Origin: CBDAPE01 sp965198325
GTDB taxonomy: Bacteria > Pseudomonadota > Alphaproteobacteria > UBA828 > JAPUJA01
Direction of reading: 5' to 3'
Assembly (NCBI GenBank): GCA_965198325.1
Contig: CBDAPE010000018.1
Location: 248,001 to 312,000, forward strand
Length of the DNA stretch: 64,000 nucleotides
Of the stretch, positions 1 to 8,990 are shown in pieces. The notes beneath the pieces are model-generated. The model was not told where the DNA came from, did no database searches, and worked only from the letters and a program-made list of their open reading frames with translations. Every line of letters starts with the position of its first letter. The stretch's first letter is position 1. Made by a program: the position numbers and the translations under genes.

Positions 1-534
1 TGCCGCCGATCACCACCAGATGCTCCGGCAGGAAATCGACGTCCATGATGCTGGAGTTAGTCAGGATATCGACATCGTCCACGCCGGGCATGTCGGGCAC
101 GGAGGCGCGCCCGCCCACATTGATGACGATCCGTTCGGCTTCGAGGTGTCACCGTTGACCCGCATCCGATTGGCGCTCTCGAGCCGCCCGTGGCCCTCAT
201 AGACCGTCAGACCCTCCATGGTCTTGAGCCAGTTCGTAACGCCCTGGTTGGATTGCTGCACGACGCCGTCCTTGCGCGCCTTGACCTTCTTCATGTCGAC
301 CTGGATGGTGCCCTCGATTTCGATTCCGAAATCCGCTCCCCTCCGGGCCATGTAGGCGGCGCGCGCGCTCGCCACCAGCGTCTTGGTTGGAATGCAGCCG
401 ACGTTCACGCAGGTGCCGCCGAACAGCTTGCGCTCCACGATCGCCGTCCGCAGTCCCTCTTTCGTCATGCGAGCCGCGAGCGACGGTCCCGACTGCCCGG
501 TCCCGATGACGATTGCGTCGTACGTTTCAGCCAT
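1..534 (-). pseudogene. MerA/Lpd-type FAD-dependent disulphide oxidoreductase, partial and frameshifted
   Basis: N-terminal part of a class I pyridine nucleotide-disulphide oxidoreductase (dihydrolipoamide dehydrogenase/mercuric reductase-like). The protein starts MAETYDAIVIGTGQSG, with the FAD-binding GxGxxG at residues 11-16 and the redox-active pair C42 and C47 in GGTCVNVGCIPTK. The reading frame closes at base 61, but the homologous sequence continues in another frame (EAERIVINVGGRASVP, then TNSSIMDVDFLPEHLVVIGG) from about base 142 to the window edge. One base appears to be missing between about 141 and 155. The gene continues beyond base 1. No mercury-resistance genes are visible, so a generic oxidoreductase is the safer call. 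Whether the frameshift is biological or an assembly error cannot be decided here. Confidence 0.8.
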
Positions 535-911
535 GGTCTACCCTCCCTTGGCGCGATTTTCGGTTCGGCCCGGCCGGCGCGATATTGCAACACCCGCGAA
601 CACGGGCGCTCGTTCGTGGGGCGCACAGCCTTCAAGGCTCCTGATCACCGGTTTGCCTTGAGCCCATCAAAGCGAATTGGACGACACGCCGAGCCGCCTT
701 GCCGGTTCCGACGCCGTCAAACCTTTAGACGTTCCAAGGTAAACCACCAGTCGAAGGGGACAAGGGCATTCAGATGAACCGCCAGGGGCGAAGGCGGTTG
801 TCGAGCTCACCCACCGCCAAACGAGACCGGGCCGCGAAGCACCTCTTCGCGACCCGGTAGCAAAGCGTCGGTCGGGCTATTGGCGGCGCGCCCGACCCCT
901 GTGAACGACTA
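535..911. other. intergenic region without a gene
   Basis: No convincing coding sequence is seen. Short open frames here lack ribosome-binding sites and recognisable features. The part nearest 912 holds two strong hairpins downstream of the small membrane protein gene. The part nearest 534 would contain the promoter of the leftward oxidoreductase gene, but no clear -35/-10 pair was identified. Confidence 0.5.
826..897 (-). terminator. tandem hairpins downstream of the small membrane protein gene
   Basis: ACCGGG/CCCGGT plus CGCGAAG/CTTCGCG form a long stem at 826-858 with one internal mismatch (C832/A852) and a 5-base loop. A second perfect 8-bp stem, GGTCGGGC/GCCCGACC, lies at 870-877 and 890-897. 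Both lie just past the stop codon of the leftward gene at 912. Neither has a good U-tract, so intrinsic termination is only suggested; a transcript-stabilising structure is the alternative. Confidence 0.4.
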
Positions 912-1160
912 CTAACCCGAGGAGAACAGCTTTCTCCTCCAGAACAGCCACAGGATGATGCCGACGGCGATGAGGCCGACAAGGCCGTTGTCGCCGAGAT
1001 GATCCACCACCGAAATGATGTTCCCGACGATATCGCCTGGCAGGAACGCAACATTGCGGCCGAACAAGATCTGGACGACGATGCCGATGGCAATCAGCAG
1101 CAAGCCGACTTCCAGAAGCTGCCCGATCCACCTTTTGACCGTATCCAATACATCAGGCAT
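912..1160 (-). CDS. small two-span membrane protein of unknown function
   Basis: An 82-residue protein with two hydrophobic segments, roughly residues 14-34 and 59-73, separated by a short loop and ending in a basic WRRKL tail, so the C-terminus is probably cytoplasmic. No known family is recognised. It stands alone between non-coding stretches and has an unusually dyad-rich upstream region, suggesting dedicated regulation. The alternative frames over the same bases have no membrane-protein pattern or other support. The hydrophobicity pattern makes a real gene likely; the function is unknown. Confidence 0.6.
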   Translation of the reverse strand: MPDVLDTVKRWIGQLLEVGLLLIAIGIVVQILFGRNVAFLPGDIVGNIISVVDHLGDNGLVGLIAVGIILWLFWRRKLFSSG

Positions 1161-1171
1161 GCCACGAGTTC

Positions 1172-1258
1172 CCTGTACAGTTACTACACAGGACCTGACA
1201 TCCTATATGATGTAGGTCCCGTTTACAAACATCACTATATGTAGAGGAGTTTGTAAAC
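1172..1258 (-). promoter_or_regulatory. dyad-rich promoter/operator region of the small membrane protein gene
   Basis: Three dyads lie within 90 bp upstream of the start at 1160. They are an imperfect one at 1172-1192 containing the palindrome CTGTACAG, a near-palindrome CCTATATGATGTAGG around 1202-1216, and perfect 10-bp arms GTTTACAAAC (1221-1230) and GTTTGTAAAC (1249-1258) separated by 18 bp. On the minus strand TTGTAA and TATAGG lie in plausible -35/-10 positions between the outer dyads. This looks like an operator-controlled promoter. The regulator is unknown. Confidence 0.4.
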
Positions 1259-1476
1259 AGGCATGTTTTTCGGCGTGAAATCCGTGCTGATTTTAACGGT
1301 CCGCGGAGATTCCCACACTCACCGATTATTCTTTTTATTTCAGAATATTAGAGGGTGCCGCCAAAGTTCCCCGATTCATCTCCGGCAACCCTGATTTCGA
1401 CCGCAAGAACCCGTCGAGAATTTCCTGCATATCGCTGAAAACTGTCAAATTCGCATCGTTTTGTGTGGGGTCGACG

Positions 1477-2343
1477 TCACCTCTCGATGATCTCGAAATG
1501 ATCGTACGAAAGCGGCACCGCCCATTCCGCGAGAGCCTCTCCGCGTCGGGTTCTGAGAGCGTTGTCGCAGACGTTGTCGTGAATGAAGTCGTCCAAGGCT
1601 GTTCCCGGGGCGAGCCGGTCCCGGGCGCTTGCCTGCTTCTCTTCCTGCGAGCGAACATCGAACCGGCGGCGGGCCGCGCGCAAGGCCGCGAACGCCCGGG
1701 GGCTGCCCTCGAACTGCAGGCTGCCGCGCTTTGCAAGATAGACCTGGGCCTCACCGAGGGTGCCCTGGCCCTCGGCGTGGCAGCGGATTTTCGCAAGCCT
1801 GCCGCGTGCATAGGTCGGTCCCACGGCACGGATCTCGGTTGCATCCATCGCCGCCAGCTGTGCGGATGTGAGATAGGTGAGCGCGATCTCGACGGCGGTG
1901 TCCGGCGAGGCCTCGAGTGTCGCGGGGATCGATCCGTAACTCGAGAAATGAGGCGCATAGACCACATCGAAGGATTCAAGCGTCGCGCGCAGCACCGGGA
2001 TCACGGCACCCTCCGCCCGGCGTCCGAATTTCTGAACCAGCCGCTCGGGCGCAGCATTGGAGCCATAGGCAATCACGGGAATTCGCGCGGCCAGCGGATC
2101 CGCCGGCGCAAGCCCGACCGTTCGGCAATAATCGGCGACGCGCATCGTCTCGCCGCGCACGCGCACGCTCGCCGCTTCGATGTCGCCGCCCGTCAGCTCG
2201 ACGACCGCCAGCGCCGCGCCGCCCGCGAAGATGAAGGAATGGGCCGGTTGCGCGAAGGGATAGGATTTCGCGAACGCGACGCGCCGCGCCCGCTCGTCGG
2301 GCGGCCCGGCGTGTACGGTTCGGCTTGACGGGAGATCGTTCAT
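1477..2343 (-). CDS. gamma-glutamylcyclotransferase-fold-like protein
   Basis: A 288-residue protein. The best motif is IAYGSNAAPERL (YGSN at residues 93-96), typical of the substrate-binding loop of the gamma-glutamylcyclotransferase fold. The overall length is greater than a canonical GGCT domain, and enzymatic activity is not established. The start MNDLPSSR at 2343 is chosen because the frame stays open upstream only by running antisense through ubiD. It is transcribed divergently from ubiD, whose start is 45 bp away, so the two share a short promoter region. A general annotation as a hypothetical protein would also be defensible. Confidence 0.65.
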   Translation of the reverse strand: MNDLPSSRTVHAGPPDERARRVAFAKSYPFAQPAHSFIFAGGAALAVVELTGGDIEAASVRVRGETMRVADYCRTVGLAPADPLAARIPVIAYGSNAAPERLVQKFGRRAEGAVIPVLRATLESFDVVYAPHFSSYGSIPATLEASPDTAVEIALTYLTSAQLAAMDATEIRAVGPTYARGRLAKIRCHAEGQGTLGEAQVYLAKRGSLQFEGSPRAFAALRAARRRFDVRSQEEKQASARDRLAPGTALDDFIHDNVCDNALRTRRGEALAEWAVPLSYDHFEIIER

Positions 2344-2388
2344 CGGGCGTCTATTATAGCCTGCGCCCGTAACCACGACGACCGTGCC

Positions 2389-3897
2389 ATGCCCTACGCC
2401 TCGCTTCGCGATTTCATCGAGCGGCTCGAAACCGAGAGCCGGCTCGTGCGCGTGTCCGAGCCGGTTTCGCCCGATCTCGAAATGACCGAGATCCAGACCC
2501 GGTTGATCGCGGAAGCCGGGCCCGCCGTGCTGTTCGAGAATGTCGTGCGGGACGACGGCTCGGCCTACGGGATGCCTATCCTGGTCAACCTGTTCGGCAC
2601 CGTCGAGCGCGTCGCCTGGGGCATGGATCGGGAGCCGGGGGCTCTGCGCGAGGTCGGCGAAACCCTCGCCTTCATGAGGCAACCCGAGCCGCCCGGCGGC
2701 TGGCGCGAGGCGTTCGAGATGCTGCCCCTGCTGAAATCGGCCATGGCCATGAAGCCCCGGCAGGTGAGCAACGCGCCGTGCCAGGAGATCGTACTCGAGG
2801 GCGATGCGATCGACCTCGCGGCGTTCCCCATCCAGACCTGCTGGCCCGGCGAACCGGCGCCCCTGATCACCTGGCCCCTCGTGGTCACCAAGGGACCTGG
2901 TCAGGACGCGATGGATTCGGTGAACCTCGGCATCTATCGCATGCAGGTGACCGGGCCAAACACCACCTACATGCGCTGGCTCCGCCACCGGGGCGGCGCG
3001 CAGCATCACCGCCGCTGGGGCGAGGCGTCGCGCGAGCCGCTGCCCGCGGCCGCGGTCATCGGCGCCGATCCCGGCACTATTCTGGCCGCCGTCACGCCGG
3101 TCCCCGATACGCTTTCCGAATACCAGTTCGCTGGGCTCCTGCGCGGGCGCAAGGTCGAGCTGGTGCCGGCCAAGACCGTTCCCCTGCTGGTCCCGGCCCA
3201 GGCCGAGATCGTGATCGAGGGCCATGTCAGTCTCGAGGATTACGGTGACGAAGGCCCCTACGGCGATCACACGGGTTACTACAACGCGGTCGAACAATTC
3301 CCGGTCTTCACGATTTCGGCCATCACGAGACGCCGAAAGCCGATTTATCTCTCGACCTATACGGGCCGGCCGCCCGACGAGCCGTCGATCCTGGGCGAGG
3401 CGCTGGGCGAGGTGTTCGTCCCGCTGCTCACCCAGCAATTCCCCGAGATCGTCGACTTCTGGCTACCGCCGGAAGGCTGTTCATACCGGATCGCCGTGGT
3501 CTCCATGAAGAAGGCCTATCCGGGCCACGCCAAGCGGGTGATGATGGCGGTGTGGTCCTATTTGCGCCAGTTCATGTACACCAAGTGGGTGATCGTGGTG
3601 GACGACGACATCGACGCCCGGGACTGGAAGGACGTGATGTGGGCCGTCTCGACGCGCATGGATCCGGCGCGTGACGTCACGATGATCGAGAATACACCGA
3701 TCGACTATCTGGATTTCGCGAGCCCTGTGGAGGGGCTGGGCTCGAAGATCGGGCTCGATGCAACGACCAAGATGCCACCCGAAACGAGCCGCGAGTGGGG
3801 ACGCCGGATCCGCATGGACGACGCCACCATCGATCTGGTCAACCGCAAGTGGCCTTCGTTGGGCCTGCCGGGCTCGGGTCGGCCGGTCTGGAAGTAG
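2389..3897 (+). CDS. ubiD: UbiD family prenylated-FMN-dependent decarboxylase
   Basis: UbiD removes the carboxyl group of 3-polyprenyl-4-hydroxybenzoate in ubiquinone biosynthesis, using prenylated FMN supplied by UbiX. The 502-residue length matches the ubiquinone-pathway members of the family. Recognisable motifs are NLGIYR at 179-184 (metal and prFMN phosphate binding) and EGPYGDHTGYY at 288-298, which contains the conserved acidic residue near the active site. Full-length collinearity with the classic enzyme makes ubiD more likely than an aromatic-acid decarboxylase of another pathway. No ubiX is visible in the window. A probable intrinsic terminator follows before pmbA. Confidence 0.9.
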   Translation: MPYASLRDFIERLETESRLVRVSEPVSPDLEMTEIQTRLIAEAGPAVLFENVVRDDGSAYGMPILVNLFGTVERVAWGMDREPGALREVGETLAFMRQPEPPGGWREAFEMLPLLKSAMAMKPRQVSNAPCQEIVLEGDAIDLAAFPIQTCWPGEPAPLITWPLVVTKGPGQDAMDSVNLGIYRMQVTGPNTTYMRWLRHRGGAQHHRRWGEASREPLPAAAVIGADPGTILAAVTPVPDTLSEYQFAGLLRGRKVELVPAKTVPLLVPAQAEIVIEGHVSLEDYGDEGPYGDHTGYYNAVEQFPVFTISAITRRRKPIYLSTYTGRPPDEPSILGEALGEVFVPLLTQQFPEIVDFWLPPEGCSYRIAVVSMKKAYPGHAKRVMMAVWSYLRQFMYTKWVIVVDDDIDARDWKDVMWAVSTRMDPARDVTMIENTPIDYLDFASPVEGLGSKIGLDATTKMPPETSREWGRRIRMDDATIDLVNRKWPSLGLPGSGRPVWK

Positions 3898-4106
3898 CCA
3901 GCCGCGCGTCACCCGGATTCCCGCTGACCGCCGCCGCACCTGCCCTTGGACCCCCGCCGTCCCGCCTGCCGGTCCGGCCGTTACCGCACCCGCCGTCGGC
4001 AGCGTGCCTCCGAATTATCCGGCGACACGCGATTGGGCTCGCAAGCGGGCGACGGGCAGCCTATATAAGGAGAACTTGGACAGGGTTCCTTGACAGATCG
4101 TCAGCG

Positions 4107-4151
4107 GGCGTGTCGCCCCGGCTCCAGCCGGACGGAAGGCCGCCTTTTTTT
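4107..4151 (+). terminator. intrinsic terminator downstream of ubiD
   Basis: CCGGCT/AGCCGG (4118-4123 and 4126-4131) is nested inside GGCG/CGCC arms (4107-4110 and 4141-4144) and followed directly by seven T residues (4145-4151). It lies in the 280-bp gap between ubiD and pmbA. It could end the ubiD transcript or act as an attenuator in a pmbA leader. An additional weak dyad, AAGGAGAAC with GGTTCCTT, lies near 4066-4091. Confidence 0.55.
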
Positions 4152-4177
4152 ATAGTGGGTAAATTCTTGATCCGATC

Positions 4178-5533
4178 ATGACCGACCAGCCGTCCTCTTT
4201 GCGTGATCCGCTCGACCGGCTTGCGGCCTTGATCGGGGCCGCTCGTGGGCTTGGCGCCAGCGCCGCCGACGCAGTGCTCTTTGAATCCCGCTCGCTCTCG
4301 GCCGCCTGGCGACTAGGCCGCTCCGAGGGACTGGAGCGCGCGGAAGCGGCCGATCTGGGCCTGCGGGTCTTCGTTGGCCCCAAGCAAGCGATCGTGTCGT
4401 CGACCGACCTTTCGGATGGGGCCCTCGACGAGTTGGCGGAGCGCGCCGTCGCGATGGCGCAAAGCGTACCCGACGATCCCTATTGCGGGCTTGCGGAAAC
4501 CGGCCGGCTCGCCGACGCGATTGCCGATCTCGACCTCGCCGAGGACGCTGAGCCTACGCCGCAGGACCTGATCGAGATGGCCTCGGCCTGCGAGGACGCC
4601 GCACGCGGGGTTGCGGGCGTGACTAACTCCGGCGGCGCCGAGGCGGGCTGGGGCATGGCCCGCACGGCGCTCGCCACGAGCAACGGATTTACCGGCCGCT
4701 ACGCGCGTTCGAACGTCTCGGTGGGGGTCTCCGTCCTAGCCGGATCGGGCACCGCGATGGAGCGCGACTACGACTACGCGACGGCGTGTCACCGGTCCGA
4801 CCTCGAGGCACCGAACGCGGTGGGCCGGCGTGCCGGCGAGCGAACCGTGCGCCGGTTAACGCCGCAAAAAATGGCGACCGCCAAGCTGCCGGTGGTCTAC
4901 GATCCGCGAGTCGCAAACGGCCTGCTCCGCCATTTCGCAGGCGCGATCGCGGGACCGGCCATCGCCCGGGGCACTAGCTTTCTCAAGGATCGACTGGGCG
5001 AACCCGTCTTCGCTCCCGGCATCACCGTGACCGACGACCCCCGGCGCTTGCGGGGTCTGCGCTCCCGCCCGTTCGACGGTGAGGGGGTAAGGACCGAGGC
5101 GCGCGATCTGATCGCCGACGGCGTGCTGACCAGCTGGCTGCTCGATAGCCGCTCGGCTCGCCAACTCGGCCTCGAGACGACGGGCCATGCCAGTCGGGGC
5201 ACCGCCGGGCCACCCTCGCCGGGTTCAACCAACCTATTCATCGTACCGGGCAGCCTTTCGCCCGACGCACTGATCAGCGAAATCGCGGGGGGCTTCTATG
5301 TGACAGAGTTGATCGGCATGGGCGTCAACAGCGTGACCGGCGACTACAGCCGGGGCGCAGCGGGATTCGCGATTGTGGACGGCGAACTGGCTCAACCTGT
5401 GAGCGAGGTCACGATCGCCGGCAACCTTGCGGGCATGTTCGCTGCGATCACCCCGGCGAACGACCTCGAGATCCGCTACGGCGTCGACGCGCCGACGCTG
5501 CGGGTCGATGGCATGACGGTGGCCGGCCGATGA
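4178..5533 (+). CDS. pmbA: TldD/PmbA family metallopeptidase subunit (TldE)
   Basis: A 451-residue member of the PmbA (TldE) branch of the TldD/PmbA family. In other bacteria TldD and TldE form a heterodimeric metalloprotease that processes ribosomally made peptides and degrades unstructured polypeptides; the TldE partner lacks the zinc-binding HExxxH of TldD, and none is seen here. The C-terminal half has family-typical sequence (GLETTGHASRG, NLFIVPG, GMGVNSVTGDYSRGAAGF). It is the first gene of a dense operon and overlaps cysQ by 4 bp (ATGA), indicating translational coupling. tldD is not in the window. Confidence 0.9.
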   Translation: MTDQPSSLRDPLDRLAALIGAARGLGASAADAVLFESRSLSAAWRLGRSEGLERAEAADLGLRVFVGPKQAIVSSTDLSDGALDELAERAVAMAQSVPDDPYCGLAETGRLADAIADLDLAEDAEPTPQDLIEMASACEDAARGVAGVTNSGGAEAGWGMARTALATSNGFTGRYARSNVSVGVSVLAGSGTAMERDYDYATACHRSDLEAPNAVGRRAGERTVRRLTPQKMATAKLPVVYDPRVANGLLRHFAGAIAGPAIARGTSFLKDRLGEPVFAPGITVTDDPRRLRGLRSRPFDGEGVRTEARDLIADGVLTSWLLDSRSARQLGLETTGHASRGTAGPPSPGSTNLFIVPGSLSPDALISEIAGGFYVTELIGMGVNSVTGDYSRGAAGFAIVDGELAQPVSEVTIAGNLAGMFAAITPANDLEIRYGVDAPTLRVDGMTVAGR

Positions 5534-6345
5534 ATCCAGACTCGACACCCGCTGCGAACGCCGGTCCCATGGCCTGGCTCGAGGATCACGTCGTCCTCAT
5601 GGCCGCCGTTCGCGAAGCGGGCATCATTGCGGCCGATCATTTTCATAACAAGACGCCGGGCTGGGAAAAATCGCCGGGCCATTTGGTAAGTGAGGCCGAT
5701 CTCGCTGCGGAAACCTGCCTCTATCAGCGGCTCTGCCATGCCCGTCCCGACTACGGCTGGCTGTCGGAGGAATCCGAGGACGACCCTGCCCGACTGAGCG
5801 CGGCCCGTGTCTGGCTGGTCGACCCGATCGACGGAACCCGAAGCTTCTTGAAGGGCCTGCCGGAATTCGCCGTGGCCGGCGCCCTGATCGCCGGCGGGAC
5901 CCCGGTCTCGGCGGCGGTCTACAACCCGGCGACCGAGGAGTTCTTCGAGGCGCGAACCGGGGGCGGCGCGCGGCTCAACGGCGACGCCATCGCCGTGAGC
6001 ACGACCGACCGGCTAACGGACGCACGCCTGCTCTCCGGCAGAATCGAGATGCGGGAAAAGGCCTGGGCGGAACGGTTTCCCGACAGCAGCGTGCACAGCG
6101 TAAGCTCGATCGCCTACAAGCTTGCACTCGTCGCAGCCGGACGTTTCGACGCACTGATCAGCGTCTGGCCCAAGCATGAATGGGATATCGCCGCCGGCGA
6201 TCTGCTTGTCGCCGAAGCAGGTGGACGGGCAACCACCGCCGAAGGCGCGGCGCTCGCCTACAACTGCCCGCGTCCAAAACTGCCAAGTTGTGTCGCCAGC
6301 AACGGCCTGATCCAGGACGCCCTGATCGCGCGCCTGACGGAGTAG
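5530..6345 (+). CDS. cysQ: 3'(2'),5'-bisphosphate nucleotidase/inositol monophosphatase family protein
   Basis: A 271-residue lithium-sensitive phosphatase-family protein. The metal-binding motifs are present: acidic LSEESEDD around residue 80, DPIDGT at 98-103 and WDIAAGD at 218-224. CysQ hydrolyses 3'-phosphoadenosine 5'-phosphate, recycling the by-product of sulphate assimilation. An inositol monophosphatase-like role cannot be excluded from motifs alone. It overlaps pmbA by 4 bp and precedes the ABC exporter gene, an order seen in related alphaproteobacteria. Confidence 0.82.
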   Translation: MNPDSTPAANAGPMAWLEDHVVLMAAVREAGIIAADHFHNKTPGWEKSPGHLVSEADLAAETCLYQRLCHARPDYGWLSEESEDDPARLSAARVWLVDPIDGTRSFLKGLPEFAVAGALIAGGTPVSAAVYNPATEEFFEARTGGGARLNGDAIAVSTTDRLTDARLLSGRIEMREKAWAERFPDSSVHSVSSIAYKLALVAAGRFDALISVWPKHEWDIAAGDLLVAEAGGRATTAEGAALAYNCPRPKLPSCVASNGLIQDALIARLTE

Positions 6346-6400
6346 GTGCCGGGCGGGAATTCAGCGACCGGCACCAGACAATTGGCCGCACTCTCGTGCC

Positions 6401-8227
6401 GTGCTATGGTCAGCGCGGATTTCAACGAATCCCGAAGGTTACGTCCAGACCTTGAGCCAGGACATCACCCCAAAACCAATGGACTCGACACGTCGGTTGC
6501 TCGGGCGGCTCGTGCGCGTCTATGTGCGGCCGCATTTCCGGCGTCTCGCGCTTGCCATGCTCTGCATGGCCATTGCGGCGGGCGCGACGGCCGGCCTCGC
6601 CCAGCTCATGGAGCCGGTGCTCGATCAGGTCTTCATCGACAAGGACCAGAGCATCCTGGTGCTTGTGACGATCGCTGTCCTTGCCATCTCGGTCGTCAAG
6701 GGGCTCGCCGGCTATTTCGAAGGTGTGCTGATGGGCTATGTGGGGCAGCGCATCATTGCAAACCTGCAAACCGAGTTGTTCCGCCACCTCATCCGTTTCG
6801 ATCTCGCCTTCTTCCACGATTCGGGCTCGGGCCGGCTGATCTCACGCTTCACCAACGACATCAATGCGATGCGCAATGCCGTCTCCAACGTTCTGACCGG
6901 CCTTATCAAGGACTTGCTGACACTTGTTTTTCTCCTCGCGGTCATGTTCGAGAAGGATTGGAAGCTGGCGCTGATCGCCTTCGTGATCTTCCCGATCGCG
7001 ATTTATCCGATCGTGCGGATCGGCCGGCGCATGCGCAAGGTCTCGACCAGCGTGCTCGGCGAGGCCGGCCGCTTTACCGCCCAGCTGAACGAAGCGTTCC
7101 AAGGGGCGCGTCACGTCAAGGCCTACAACCGGGAGGACTTCGAGACCGAACGCACCGCGTCGATAATCGAGACCATGTTCCGTGTCGTCTACAAGTCCTA
7201 CCGGGTGCGCGCGCTGTCCTCGCCGATCATGGAAACCCTGGGCGGGGTGGCGGTCGCGGCGATTATCTTCTATGGCGGCTGGCAGGTAATCAACGGCACA
7301 CTCACGCCCGGCGCGTTCTTCTCGTTCGTGACCGCCCTGCTGCTGGCCTACAAACCGATGAAGAGTCTGGCCAATCTCAACACCAACCTTCAGGAGGGCT
7401 TGGCGGCGACCCAACGGCTGTTCGACGTCCTCGACATGGAACCGGCGATTAAGGACAAGCCAGGCGCACAGGCCCTCGCGGCCGCCGGAGGCGGCATCAC
7501 ATTTGATCACGTATCGTTCGCTTATCACGAGGATACGCCGGCGCTTCGCGACGTCTCGCTTTCGATCGAGCCGGGCACGATGGCTGCTCTCGTGGGCCCG
7601 TCGGGCGCAGGGAAATCGACCATTCTCAATCTGATTCCCCGGTTCTACGACGCCGACGAGGGCGCGGTGCGAATTGGCGAACATGATGTTCGCGATGTCA
7701 CGTTGACCAGCGTGCGCGACGCGTTGGCCTTGGTCAGCCAGGAATCCGTCCTGTTCGACGATTCGGTCCGTGCGAATATCGCCTATGGCCGAGAGGGCGC
7801 CAGCGAGGCGGAGATCGTTGCCGCGGCGAAAGGCGCAGCCGCCCACGACTTCATCGAAGCCCTGGCGGCCGGTTACGACACGATCGTCGGTGAAGGCGGC
7901 GTGAAGCTGTCGGGCGGTCAGCGTCAGCGTCTCTCGATTGCCCGGGCGATGCTCAAGAACGCACCGATCCTGTTGCTCGACGAGGCCACGTCGGAACTCG
8001 ACACGGAATCGGAACGCCAGGTCCAGCAGGCCCTCGCAGCGCTCATGCAAGATCGCACGACACTGGTTATCGCCCATCGGCTCTCCACGGTGATCGGCGC
8101 CGACAGGATCTATACGATCGAAGCGGGGCGAGTCGTTGAAGCGGGAACCCATGCGGAGCTGCTGGCCCAAAATGGGACCTATGCCCGCCTCTACGCCCTG
8201 CAGTTCGCGGGCGAAGCGGCCGAATGA
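6401..8227 (+). CDS. MsbA-like ABC exporter (fused permease/ATPase)
   Basis: A half-size ABC exporter expected to work as a homodimer in the inner membrane. The six-span transmembrane domain occupies roughly residues 45-320. The nucleotide-binding domain has Walker A GPSGAGKST at 399-407, signature LSGGQ at 503-507 and Walker B LLLDEAT at 524-530. Placement directly upstream of the DUF374 acyltransferase, waaA, lpxK and lpxL suggests lipid A flipping, the MsbA role. The start is uncertain: the ATG at 6401 has no ribosome-binding site; a TTG at 6452 is preceded by GAAGG, and an ATG at 6479 also begins before the first membrane span. Length with any of these starts is normal. Confidence 0.85.
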   Translation: MLWSARISTNPEGYVQTLSQDITPKPMDSTRRLLGRLVRVYVRPHFRRLALAMLCMAIAAGATAGLAQLMEPVLDQVFIDKDQSILVLVTIAVLAISVVKGLAGYFEGVLMGYVGQRIIANLQTELFRHLIRFDLAFFHDSGSGRLISRFTNDINAMRNAVSNVLTGLIKDLLTLVFLLAVMFEKDWKLALIAFVIFPIAIYPIVRIGRRMRKVSTSVLGEAGRFTAQLNEAFQGARHVKAYNREDFETERTASIIETMFRVVYKSYRVRALSSPIMETLGGVAVAAIIFYGGWQVINGTLTPGAFFSFVTALLLAYKPMKSLANLNTNLQEGLAATQRLFDVLDMEPAIKDKPGAQALAAAGGGITFDHVSFAYHEDTPALRDVSLSIEPGTMAALVGPSGAGKSTILNLIPRFYDADEGAVRIGEHDVRDVTLTSVRDALALVSQESVLFDDSVRANIAYGREGASEAEIVAAAKGAAAHDFIEALAAGYDTIVGEGGVKLSGGQRQRLSIARAMLKNAPILLLDEATSELDTESERQVQQALAALMQDRTTLVIAHRLSTVIGADRIYTIEAGRVVEAGTHAELLAQNGTYARLYALQFAGEAAE

Positions 8228-8246
8228 ACCGGGACCGTCACAAACC

Positions 8247-8990
8247 TTGCGCTGGACGAAACGGATAGCAGGCAACAACGCAGTGCGCTCGGCTCTGTGC
8301 TGGCTTGGCGCCCTCTACATTCGCTTCGTTTTCGTCACGGGCCGCTGGCAGACCGTTCACGGCGAGATTCCAGCCCGTCTGTGGGACGAGCGCCGGCCTT
8401 TCATTCTCGCTTTTTGGCACGGCCGGCTTCTGATGATGCCCTATTGCTGGCGGCGCAGCGCCCGGATGAACATGCTGATCTCCCAGCATCGCGACGGCGA
8501 ACTGATCGCCAAGACGATCGGCCATTTCGACCTCGGAACGGTGCGCGGCTCGTCGCGCCACGGCGGGTCGGCGGCACTGCGCAGCATGGTCAAGACACTA
8601 AAGGCGGGCGACTACGTTGGGATTACACCCGACGGGCCGCGCGGGCCGCGGATGCGGGCAAACGCGGGCGCCATATCGGTCGCAAGGCTGTCCGGCGCGC
8701 CAATCATACCGGTCGCATATGCGACGTCGCGGCGCCGAATCCTAAACAGCTGGGACCGGTTTGCCGTCGCCCGACCGTTCACCAGAGGAGTGTTCGTCTG
8801 GGGCGAGCCGATCAGCGTATCGACGGACGCCGACGCCGAGGCCCAGGATAACGCCCGGCTCGATCTCGAAGCGCGGCTGAACACAATCACGCGGGAAGCC
8901 GACGAACTAGTCGGTCAGACGGTCATCGAACCCGCGCCCCCGCCGGAAGCCGCGTCGGCTGGGCAGTCCCCTGACGCCGCCGTCTCATGA
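8247..8990 (+). CDS. DUF374 lysophospholipid acyltransferase family protein
   Basis: Protein of the DUF374 group related to glycerolipid and lipid A acyltransferases, with an N-terminal hydrophobic stretch and the conserved blocks FWHGRLLMMPY, SQHRDGELI and GITPDGPRGPR. It lies between the exporter gene and waaA, a position it occupies in many alphaproteobacteria, and overlaps waaA by 4 bp. The start is ambiguous. No ATG gives a sensible N-terminus; the TTG at 8247 is preferred, with the GTG at 8283 as an alternative. The frame remains open upstream only inside the exporter gene. The acyl acceptor is unknown; a role in envelope lipid synthesis is inferred from neighbours. Confidence 0.75.
   Translation: MRWTKRIAGNNAVRSALCWLGALYIRFVFVTGRWQTVHGEIPARLWDERRPFILAFWHGRLLMMPYCWRRSARMNMLISQHRDGELIAKTIGHFDLGTVRGSSRHGGSAALRSMVKTLKAGDYVGITPDGPRGPRMRANAGAISVARLSGAPIIPVAYATSRRRILNSWDRFAVARPFTRGVFVWGEPISVSTDADAEAQDNARLDLEARLNTITREADELVGQTVIEPAPPPEAASAGQSPDAAVS

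Noticed and set aside
1327..1347. TATTCT/AGAATA dyad as a terminator for the GGCT-like gene
   Set aside because: It has only six A/T-rich pairs with a 9-base loop and no T-tract, too weak to call.
2344..3438. Long minus-strand open frame extending the GGCT-like protein antisense through ubiD
   Set aside because: ubiD on the plus strand is collinear with a known family over its full length. The antisense extension has a His/Arg/Gly-rich composition typical of shadow frames in high-GC DNA.
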